Below, piece by piece: positions 45,602 through 52,444 of a DNA stretch of 64,000 nt. The translations under genes were made by a program, and so were the position numbers. This DNA comes from Methylobacterium sp. GTDB lineage: Bacteria > Pseudomonadota > Alphaproteobacteria > Rhizobiales > Beijerinckiaceae. Numbering within the stretch: the stretch's first letter is position 1; every line of letters starts with the position of its first letter. Below the pieces are notes generated by a model, which saw only the letters and a program-made list of their open reading frames with translations, was not told where the DNA came from and made no database searches. The stretch covers positions 1-64,000 of the forward strand of contig NZ_JAIETD010000017.1 in NCBI RefSeq assembly GCF_019745455.1. Direction: 5' to 3'.

Positions 45602-47575
45602 ATGGACGCCCAAACACCGATCCAACGCACGGTCGAGCTGACGCTGCGGGGGCTCGTCATCGGCGCTGCCATCACGGTCGTGTTCATGGCCGCCAACGTC
45701 TATATGGGCCTGAAGACAGGGATGACGTTCTCATCGTCGATCCCCGCGGCTCTCATCTCGATGGGAGCGCTTCGCCTCATGGGCGGCGCCGGCATCCTCG
45801 AGAACAACATCGTGCAGACTCAGGCTTCCGCGGCCGGCACGCTGTGCAACGTCATCCTGGTCCTGCCCGGGCTCGTCCTGATCGGACATTGGCACGGGTT
45901 TCCATTCTGGCAGACGAGCCTCGTCTGCCTCCTCGGCGGCCTGCTCGGCGTCGCCTTCTCGATTCCACTGCGACGCGCATTGATCGCCGGCTCGGATCTT
46001 CCCTATCCGGAAGGCGTCGCCGCCGCCGAGGTCCTGCGCACGGGCCATGAGGAGGGTGGGGAGAAGGGGCTTCGCGACCTCCTTGGCGCCGCGGGCGCCG
46101 CCGGGACGATCGGCTTGGGGACCGTCGGCCTGAAGCTGTTGGCCGACGGCATGCACGGAGCGGTCAGCCTTGGCGGGGCAGTGTTCCGGCTCGGTACGGG
46201 CTTCTCGCTGGCTCTCGTCGGCGTCGGCTACCTCGTCGGAATCGGCGCCTGCCTCGCGCTCCTCACCGGCGTGGTGATCGCTTGGGGGATCGCGGTGCCG
46301 ATCCTCACTGCGCTCTCGTCCGATCCAGCCGCGAGCGCCGAAGCGGCGGCCGAGGCGGTCTGGTCGGAACAGGTTCGACTGATCGGAGCGGGGATCATCG
46401 CGGTCGGGGGACTCTGGACGGTCGGTTCGCTCGCCCGCCCCATCCTTGTCAGCATTCGGGCAGCACTGGCCTCCACCGGAGGAGGGAGCCTCGGCGCCGA
46501 CCATCCGCGGGAGGAGCGCGACCTGCCGATCACCTGGGTCGGCGGGGCGGCCTTGGCGCTCTGTCCGATCGTTGCCGGTCTGTTCGCGGTCTTCGCAGCG
46601 GGGGCGAACCTCGGCAACCTCATGCCGGTTCTCGTGATCGCCAGCACCTCGTTCGTGGTGCTGTTCGGATTCCTGATGGCGGCGGCTTGCGGCTACCTCG
46701 CCGGCCTCCTCGGCTCCTCGTCGAGCCCGATTTCGGGGATCGGCGTCCTCACCACCATGGCGACGGCCCTGCTGCTGCCGCTGGTGATCGGCTCCGCGGC
46801 CGGTCCGGAAGGCCATCGCTTCGTCACCGGCATGGCGCTGCTCATCGCAGCCGTCATCGTCACCACCTCGTCGATCGCCAACGACAACCTGCAGGATCTC
46901 AAGACCGGGCAGCTCGTCGGCGCCACTCCGTGGTGCCAGCAGGTCGCGCTCGTCATCGGCGTCACCGTCGGCTCGGCGGTCATCGCGCCGCTTCTGGCGC
47001 TTCTCTACCATGCCTATGGCTTCGTCGGAGCGTTGCCGCGCGAGGGGATGGACGCGGCAAACGCCATGCCGGCGCCTCAGGCCGCGCTGATGACGCAGAT
47101 CGCGGACGGCATCGTGCAGGGGAGGTTGCCCTGGGCGATGGTCCTGATCGGCGCGGGCCTCGGCACCGTGCTGGTGGTCGTCGAGACCAAGCTGCGTCGG
47201 CGCGGCCTGACATTTCCCGCATTGACGGTCGGCATCGGCATGTATCTGCCGCTCGCGGTCGAGGTGACGATCGCCATCGGGGGCGTGCTCGGCTGGCTCG
47301 CCCAGAGAAGTCTCAAGCGTTCGGTGCGCCCCGACGGTTCCGAAGACGAGATCGTGGACGGCGCTCGCCGCCGCGGCGTCCTGCTCGCATCGGGCTTCCT
47401 CGTCGGTGAGAGCTTCGTCGGCGTGCTCCTCGCGGCCGCCGACCTGACCCTCGGCCGCTCCTCGTCGCTGGCACTCGCCGGAGAAGGAGCAGCGTTCACG
47501 ACCTGGCTGGGCCTCGCGGTCTTCGCGGGCGGACTTGGCGTGTTCTTTCGCCTGGTGTCCGCACGGCCGGCGTAA
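45602..47575 (+). CDS. OPT family oligopeptide/metal-chelate transporter
   Basis: 657-aa polytopic membrane protein with about 14–16 hydrophobic segments. N-terminal ELTLRGLVIGAAITVVFMAANVYMGLKTGMTFSSSIPA and ENNIVQTQASAAGTLCNVI are hallmarks of the OPT family; DLPYPEGVAAAEVLRTG is a further conserved site. Bacterial members import oligopeptides or metal chelates with protons. It stands alone, 185 nt after the frameshifted gene; no strong ribosome-binding site is visible before ATG 45602. Confidence 0.9.
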   Translation: MDAQTPIQRTVELTLRGLVIGAAITVVFMAANVYMGLKTGMTFSSSIPAALISMGALRLMGGAGILENNIVQTQASAAGTLCNVILVLPGLVLIGHWHGFPFWQTSLVCLLGGLLGVAFSIPLRRALIAGSDLPYPEGVAAAEVLRTGHEEGGEKGLRDLLGAAGAAGTIGLGTVGLKLLADGMHGAVSLGGAVFRLGTGFSLALVGVGYLVGIGACLALLTGVVIAWGIAVPILTALSSDPAASAEAAAEAVWSEQVRLIGAGIIAVGGLWTVGSLARPILVSIRAALASTGGGSLGADHPREERDLPITWVGGAALALCPIVAGLFAVFAAGANLGNLMPVLVIASTSFVVLFGFLMAAACGYLAGLLGSSSSPISGIGVLTTMATALLLPLVIGSAAGPEGHRFVTGMALLIAAVIVTTSSIANDNLQDLKTGQLVGATPWCQQVALVIGVTVGSAVIAPLLALLYHAYGFVGALPREGMDAANAMPAPQAALMTQIADGIVQGRLPWAMVLIGAGLGTVLVVVETKLRRRGLTFPALTVGIGMYLPLAVEVTIAIGGVLGWLAQRSLKRSVRPDGSEDEIVDGARRRGVLLASGFLVGESFVGVLLAAADLTLGRSSSLALAGEGAAFTTWLGLAVFAGGLGVFFRLVSARPA

Positions 47576-47925
47576 CAGGCAAGACGCTCCGCATCGGCAA
47601 TCGCACGGGAGGTCGCTTCATCCCCGGACCCATGTCGCGACCGGCGGGCATTGCCGTTCGCGCCGATGGTCAGGAACAACGCCTGCAAAAGCCAGGTTTG
47701 CCGATCACCGCAAGCAGCGTGCCGCGTGTCCTCAACGGATGGCCATCGCTCCACGATCTCTCTTCAGTCACAGGCGATTCCGGAAAGACATCGCCCATCG
47801 ATGACCGAACAGGTGCTCATGTTCCGACCTTCGCAGATCTTCTCGCATCACCCCGCCTCGCATCGGAGGGCTGACATCAGAACTCGACCGTGTGTCTGGC
47901 ACCGGAATGCGAGGGGAGCCCGGTA
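47576..47925. other. Intergenic region before the methyltransferase–egtD pair
   Basis: 350 nt with three overlapping small plus-strand ORFs in different frames and none with recognisable features or a good ribosome-binding site. The right end carries GAGGGGAG, the ribosome-binding site of the next gene. The stretch likely holds its promoter, but no clear -35/-10 pair is visible. Confidence 0.55.
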
Positions 47926-48870
47926 ATGGTTCAAGGCGAGGATGCGGGCGCCCTGGTCGCGTTGATCGAGGCTCTCAAGCGGCTGGGTTACACCTTCACG
48001 ACGGTGACTCCGTCCACCCATGAACGAGTGAATCGCCGCCCCTGTGCGGAGCAGGCGCGTAACCTCAGGGACGTGTTCGGCTGGAGCCGGCCATTCGACG
48101 AAGCGCTGCTGCCGGCAGAGATCGTCGAGACCATGCGCCGCGCAGGGGTACTCGTGCGAGACGGGGAGCGCTGGCGTTCGGCGATCCGCGTGTCGAGCCT
48201 CGACGGCGAGTTGTTCGTCCATTCGGCATTTCCGCCGAGCGCAGTCGATGCCGTCTTCTTCGGTCCGGACACCTTCCGGTTCGTCACGGCCGTCGTCGCG
48301 CATCTCGATGGCCGTGCCTCGCCGGTGCGCAGGGCGGTCGACATCGGCTGCGGTTCGGGTGCCGCCGGCATCGCGATCGCCAAACGTTCACCGGATGCTG
48401 AGGTCGTCCTCGTCGACATCAACGATGCGGCGCTCAGGACAGCGGCGATCAATGCGTGCTCGGCCGGCATCGAGGTGAAGCCTCGCAAGAGCGACCTGCT
48501 CGCTGCCGTCGACGGTTCTTTCGATCTCATCGTCTCCAACCCGCCCTTCATGGTCGACCGAAGCGGGCGCACCTATCGGCATGGCGGTGGCAGGTTCGGC
48601 GAGGGGTTGTCCCTCGCCGTGGTGGAGGCGGCGACCGAGCGCCTCGTGCCGGGCGGGAGCCTCGTGCTCTTCACGGGTTCGGTGATCGTGGACGGCGAGG
48701 ATCCGTTCAGGGCGGCCGCGACGGCCGCCTGCGAGAGGGCAGGGCTGGATGTGACCTACCTGGAGTTCGACCCTGACGAGTACGGCGAGGAACTCGACGA
48801 CCCCGCCTATGCGGAGGCCGACCGGATCGCCCTGGTGGTGCTGACGGCAACGCGCGGAAACGCACGATGA
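47926..48870 (+). CDS. Class I SAM-dependent methyltransferase (MTS/HemK-like)
   Basis: 314-aa protein. An N-terminal ~100-residue helical region (GEDAGALVALIEALKRLGYTF) precedes a methyltransferase domain with SAM motif AVDIGCGSGAAGIAIAKRSP, acidic strand VVLVDINDAALR and catalytic-type NPPF in LIVSNPPFMVD. NPP[YF] enzymes act on amino/amide nitrogens of proteins or nucleic acids, so a role as an RsmC/PrmC-like modifier is possible. I moved the start to ATG 47926 with GAGGGGAG 7 nt upstream. The stop overlaps the EgtD-like gene (ATGA). Confidence 0.85.
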   Translation: MVQGEDAGALVALIEALKRLGYTFTTVTPSTHERVNRRPCAEQARNLRDVFGWSRPFDEALLPAEIVETMRRAGVLVRDGERWRSAIRVSSLDGELFVHSAFPPSAVDAVFFGPDTFRFVTAVVAHLDGRASPVRRAVDIGCGSGAAGIAIAKRSPDAEVVLVDINDAALRTAAINACSAGIEVKPRKSDLLAAVDGSFDLIVSNPPFMVDRSGRTYRHGGGRFGEGLSLAVVEAATERLVPGGSLVLFTGSVIVDGEDPFRAAATAACERAGLDVTYLEFDPDEYGEELDDPAYAEADRIALVVLTATRGNAR

Positions 48871-49841
48871 CGGACATCGTCGCGAACGACGCGGACCGGC
48901 AGGAATCCGAGCGGCGGGAGTTCCTCAGCGAAGCAATCGCCGGACTCGCGGACCACCCCAGACGGGTCCCCGGTAAGTTCCTGTGGGACGAGACAGGCTC
49001 GATCCTGTTCGATCGCATCTGCGACGACCCCGACTACTATCCGACGGCGCACGAACGGGCGCTCATGCCCGGGGCGCTTCGGGATATCGCGGGTCTTGTC
49101 GGACCGGGCGCGACGATCGTCGAGTTCGGCAGCGGCGCAAGCCGTAAGATCCGCGCCCTGCTCGACAGCCTGGCGCGGCCGGCGCGCTACATCGCGGTCG
49201 ACATCTCGCGGGATTACCTCCATGCCTCGGTGGCACGGCTCGCGCCTGATTACCCTCACATCGCGATGACGGCTGTCTGTGCCGATTACTCGCGGCCGTT
49301 CCGCCTCCCGGAGGCACCCGGCGACGGACCTGTCCTCGGCTTCTTTCCGGGAACGACGATCGGGAATTTCGCTCCGGCGGAGGCCGAGGCGTTCCTGAAG
49401 CGCATCCGCGATGCCCTCGGACCGAGCTGGCTCATGATCGGCGCGGATCCCAACCGGGACGAAGCCCGGCTGTTACAGGCTTATGGCGGTTGCGGCGGCC
49501 TTATGGGCGCCTTCCACCTCAACCTGCTGACACGCATGAGCCGCGAACTCGGCGCCGTTTTCGATCGGGAGGCCTTCCGTCATCAAGCCCGCGTGCTTGA
49601 TGATCCGTTCCGGGTCGAGGCTCACCTCGTTGCCCATCGCGCGACGAAGGCTCAGCTTGGCGATCAGGTCATCGCCTTCACGGCCGGCGAGGGCTTCAGA
49701 ACGGACGTGTCGCACAAATACTCGGTGGAGGCGTTTCGAAGCCTTGCGGTCCAAGCCGGATGGGAGTCGGCCGCGCAATGGATTGATCGAAATGGGTTGT
49801 TCAGTATGCATCTCCTTCGATCCGATGCCGGCATGAGATGA
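48867..49841 (+). CDS. egtD: EgtD-family L-histidine N-alpha-methyltransferase
   Basis: 324-aa protein of the EgtD/DUF2260 methyltransferase family, which trimethylates histidine to hercynine in ergothioneine synthesis. Landmarks: PGKFLWDETGSILFDRICDDPDYYPT, SAM loop VEFGSGASRKIRALL, LGFFPGTTIGNF and SHKYS. Residues equivalent to mycobacterial Y56, N166, Y206 and S284 are present (Y58, N167, Y206, S282), but the position of histidine-binding E282 is Asp280 (FRTDVSHKY). So substrate preference may differ. No egtB is adjacent. Translation is coupled to the methyltransferase upstream; a perfect hairpin follows. Confidence 0.85.
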   Translation: MTDIVANDADRQESERREFLSEAIAGLADHPRRVPGKFLWDETGSILFDRICDDPDYYPTAHERALMPGALRDIAGLVGPGATIVEFGSGASRKIRALLDSLARPARYIAVDISRDYLHASVARLAPDYPHIAMTAVCADYSRPFRLPEAPGDGPVLGFFPGTTIGNFAPAEAEAFLKRIRDALGPSWLMIGADPNRDEARLLQAYGGCGGLMGAFHLNLLTRMSRELGAVFDREAFRHQARVLDDPFRVEAHLVAHRATKAQLGDQVIAFTAGEGFRTDVSHKYSVEAFRSLAVQAGWESAAQWIDRNGLFSMHLLRSDAGMR

Positions 49842-49935
49842 CTCCATGAGATGATGCGGCGGCCCGTCGGCCCCAGGTCGATCATGCCCGCAGACCCGTT
49901 CCAGCGCGGTCCTTGCCGGCGACGGCATACGGGCT

Positions 49936-49959
49936 GTCCGCCGGCAGAGGCCGGCGGAC
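49936..49959. terminator. Perfect 10-bp hairpin between convergent genes
   Basis: GTCCGCCGGC–AGAG–GCCGGCGGAC is a perfect inverted repeat with a four-base loop, placed between egtD (plus) and the small-protein operon (minus). No T-run follows on either strand. It probably serves as a shared terminator or RNA-end stabiliser. Confidence 0.65.
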
Positions 49960-49991
49960 CCTTCAGGAACAACGCGACCCGAAGCATCTCA

Positions 49992-50210
49992 TCAATGCGA
50001 GCGATGGCTCGCTTTTCCGGCCGGGTCGTGAGTGTGATGGCTGTCACGCTCGCCGCCGCCGCCGGAAACATGCGATTTCGAATCACTCGTCGGCGACCCG
50101 GGGGTCGGCCCCTTATGGTCAGGCGGGTTCGGCTTGGAGGCATCCTGATGGCTGCTGCCTGGACCGCCGTGGTGCCGGTCGGCGGCCGGTGTCTTCGTCG
50201 ATGTGCTCAT
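49992..50210 (-). CDS. Small His-rich disordered protein, 72 aa
   Basis: Unrecognised. Starts MSTSTKTPAADRHHGG; ten of 72 residues are His, the rest mostly Gly, Ser, Pro, Asp and Lys, with no hydrophobic core, so it should be intrinsically disordered. AGGA lies 6 nt before ATG 50210, and that ATG overlaps the upstream stop (TGATG). Third gene of a set of three tiny hydrophilic proteins. His-richness suggests metal binding, but this is only a guess. Confidence 0.62.
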   Translation of the reverse strand: MSTSTKTPAADRHHGGPGSSHQDASKPNPPDHKGPTPGSPTSDSKSHVSGGGGERDSHHTHDPAGKASHRSH

Positions 50211-50395
50211 CACCGATCCTGCTGATAGCCTTGGTTGGTCGTGTTCACCTTCGAATTGCCGGCCTGGCCGATCTTGTCCGGATCCTTGGTCTGGGACGAG
50301 CCCTTCGGACCCGTGGAGACCGGGACGTCCGGCGCGCTGCCCGGGCCCTTGTCGGAGCGGTTTGCGGGGGGAACAGGAGGTGGCTTGGTCGTCAT
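50210..50395 (-). CDS. Small disordered protein with NTTNQGYQQDR C-terminus, 61 aa
   Basis: Starts MTTKPPPVPPANRSDKG and ends in GNSKVNTTNQGYQQDR. A perfect AAGGAG sits before ATG 50395, strong evidence it is translated. The body is Pro/Gly/Ser/Lys-rich and disordered. From memory, an N(T)TNxGxQ…R ending recurs in small uncharacterised alphaproteobacterial proteins; I could not check this. The stop overlaps the next start. Confidence 0.68.
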   Translation of the reverse strand: MTTKPPPVPPANRSDKGPGSAPDVPVSTGPKGSSQTKDPDKIGQAGNSKVNTTNQGYQQDR

Positions 50396-50471
50396 GACGT
50401 CTCCTTCTCTGTCGGTAGCCAACCTCGCCTGGAAGCGCCTGTTCCCGACAAGTTCCGCTGCGAGGGACCTG

Positions 50472-50648
50472 TCAGAGCTGGCGAATCCTCTCCTCGATCC
50501 GCTTCGCCTCCGTCTCGTCGATGTCGACGGGCCTGCCGCTGTCGTCGGGAATGCCGGACTCGGTCTGGCCGATCGAATCGTCGCGGGGTCGTGAGTTCGG
50601 CCCCGTCGAGTCCGGCTTCTCGGTCGCGTCGTCCTTTTCGCGGTCCAT
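50472..50648 (-). CDS. Small acidic disordered protein, 58 aa
   Basis: Starts MDREKDDATEKPDSTGP and ends DETEAKRIEERIRQL, a short charged helix. GAGGAGG lies 5 nt before ATG 50648; the GTG two codons earlier sits directly against the ribosome-binding site and is rejected. Highly charged and hydrophilic, no family recognised. It lies 19 nt downstream of the P450 end on the same strand... that is, the P450 gene is not between them and transcription runs on toward the other two small genes (76-nt gap). Confidence 0.66.
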   Translation of the reverse strand: MDREKDDATEKPDSTGPNSRPRDDSIGQTESGIPDDSGRPVDIDETEAKRIEERIRQL

Positions 50649-50667
50649 GGTCACCTCCTCGTGGAAG

Positions 50668-51945
50668 TCATTGCCTTGGCAGCACGCCGCGCATGACGAA
50701 GCCGCTACGCGGGCGCGCAGGGATGTAGGCGAGGTCGAGGGTCAGGTCCTGATCCGGGACCGTGTAGGACATCGTGGCGAGCTCGCCGGCGAGCGTCTCC
50801 ACCACGAACTGGGTGATCCCCTCGCCGGGGCAGCGATGGCCGCTCGCGGCCGACCCGCCGCCATGCGAAATCAGGTTGAAGGCGTCGATCCGGTCGCGCT
50901 CGAACCGGCACGGATCGAACCGCTCCGGCTCATGCCACAGCCGAGGGTCGTGGTTGGTGCCGTAGAGGTCCATCAGCACCCAATCTCCCTCCTCGAAAGC
51001 GTGGCCGCGCCACTCGAAGGGTGCGCGCACTCGCCCTCCGATGAAGGGGATGAAGGGGTAGAAGCGGCGGACTTCCCATGTGAAACGCTGTCGCGCCTCG
51101 TCCCCGCTCCTCAGATCCTCGCGATACTGCGGTTGGTCGCGAAGGGCCATGGCCGCGAACACGACGTAGCGGGCATTCGCCACCGTCGGGCGAAGCACGT
51201 TGATGAGCTCGACGGCAGCCGTCTTCACGTCGAGCAGCTTGCCCTCGGCGTCGCGATGCCCGGCGATCGTGCGGGCGGCGCCGTCCGGCACCTCACGGCG
51301 GCCGGACCGCATCTCCTCGATCATCCGGCGCGCCCAGCGCTCGGTGCGAGCGCGGTAGAGATGGCCACGCCAGTTGCGCGGACCGATCGCACCGGTACCG
51401 TCGACCATCGCGGCGAACTCGGTTGCCCGATCGCACGCCTCCGATGGCGTCAAAGGGAGGCCGACCCATTCGCAGATGGCAGCGGTCAGAACGAAGTGCG
51501 CCTCGTCGAGTAGACCGACCTCGTCCATCCGCGACCAGCGCGATGCCGCCTCGCGCCAGTGCTTCACGACGACATCGGCGAGGCGTTGCAGTGCCTCGGC
51601 GCCGACGAGGGAAAGGAACATCGTCTTGCGCCGCCGATGAGCGTCGCCGTCCATCACCATCACGCTGCCGTGGTCCTGGATCAGCGCGAAGGAGGTGGGC
51701 GGGAGCGCGTGACGACGGGTAAAGCGGTGGTCGTCGTAGAAGTGGCTCGCCGCTTCGGAGCCGGACATGCAGATCGCCCGGCTCAGCATCAGCCGCGTAG
51801 CGAACAGGTCCGAACCATGGCGTCGGCAACGGTTCGAAATGAACGCGTAGCCCTCGCGAAGCAGGGCGAGGGTGCTGTCTGGCGCGCTGTCACGAGGGAG
51901 CGCAGCGCTCCGGCGACGAGCAACGGCTGCAGGGTTCGACGACAT
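50668..51945 (-). CDS. CYP152-type cytochrome P450 fatty-acid peroxygenase
   Basis: 425-aa P450 of the peroxygenase class, which uses hydrogen peroxide to hydroxylate (or decarboxylate) fatty acids. The heme-ligand loop is GGGSAASGHRCPGEGIT (Cys372). The I-helix carries Arg252–Pro253 in INVLRPTVANARYV instead of the usual acid–alcohol pair; this RP signature, which binds the fatty-acid carboxylate, defines CYP152. The residue matching position 85 of P450-BSβ/OleT (Gln/His there) appears to be Met96 in VMVMDGDAHRRR, which leaves the hydroxylation/decarboxylation balance open. It precedes the small-protein genes on the same strand (gap 19 nt to the first). Confidence 0.9.
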   Translation of the reverse strand: MSSNPAAVARRRSAALPRDSAPDSTLALLREGYAFISNRCRRHGSDLFATRLMLSRAICMSGSEAASHFYDDHRFTRRHALPPTSFALIQDHGSVMVMDGDAHRRRKTMFLSLVGAEALQRLADVVVKHWREAASRWSRMDEVGLLDEAHFVLTAAICEWVGLPLTPSEACDRATEFAAMVDGTGAIGPRNWRGHLYRARTERWARRMIEEMRSGRREVPDGAARTIAGHRDAEGKLLDVKTAAVELINVLRPTVANARYVVFAAMALRDQPQYREDLRSGDEARQRFTWEVRRFYPFIPFIGGRVRAPFEWRGHAFEEGDWVLMDLYGTNHDPRLWHEPERFDPCRFERDRIDAFNLISHGGGSAASGHRCPGEGITQFVVETLAGELATMSYTVPDQDLTLDLAYIPARPRSGFVMRGVLPRQ

Positions 51946-52102
51946 CCGACCATCCGGCTTGCGCCGAGTCGACGCCCGGCGCCACGGAAACCTCCGGAGC
52001 TGACCCAGTGTTCAGAAAAGCAGCCTGTCGCAAGAGATATTCGCGAGCGTCGGACGCTCAGTCCTTTGGCGGCCTTGATCCGGCTGATAACACCGAGACC
52101 GC

Positions 52103-52303
52103 TTAGTTCGGCGCAGGGGTCTGGCGAATCCTGGCGCGGAGCGGTGAGGGAACGCGCTCGCGGCGCTGGAGCAAGTATTCGAGGCGCTCCTGCAAGGGCC
52201 GGCGCTGTTCCGCGGGGAGAGCATCAAGGCCACGCTTCGTGGACAGGAGATCGAGGATCATGAGAACGATCCAAGGCCCGCCGATCCCTAGGAAGAATGC
52301 CAT
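52103..52303 (-). CDS. Small single-pass membrane protein, 66 aa
   Basis: Starts MAFFLGIGGPWIVLMILDLLSTKRG: one N-terminal hydrophobic helix followed by a basic amphipathic segment (LQERLEYLLQRRERVPSPLRARI). GAGGAG lies 10 nt before ATG 52303. The track start at 52426 adds a leader that crosses a plausible promoter. No family recognised. It lies between the P450 and PBP1A genes on the same strand. Confidence 0.62.
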   Translation of the reverse strand: MAFFLGIGGPWIVLMILDLLSTKRGLDALPAEQRRPLQERLEYLLQRRERVPSPLRARIRQTPAPN

Positions 52304-52346
52304 CTTGCCCGTCTCCTCGCCGCCGACCCCGACCGGGTCGGGATCG

Positions 52347-52374
52347 AATATGGCACGCGATCGAAAAGTGTAAA
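52347..52374 (-). promoter_or_regulatory. Possible promoter for the 66-aa membrane protein
   Basis: On the minus strand TTTACA (52374–52369) and CATATT (52352–52347) are 16 nt apart, about 45 nt before the ATG at 52303. Moderate match to a sigma-70 promoter in an otherwise GC-rich setting. Confidence 0.35.
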
Positions 52375-52444
52375 GGTGCGTTGACGGTTTGATACGTTGC
52401 TTTGCCGTTAGCGTCGTTGAGGACACGGTCGAGGGCTTCGCTGT

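Noticed and set aside
47535-47926. Small ORFs before the methyltransferase
   Set aside because: Three overlapping frames, no ribosome-binding sites, no conserved features.
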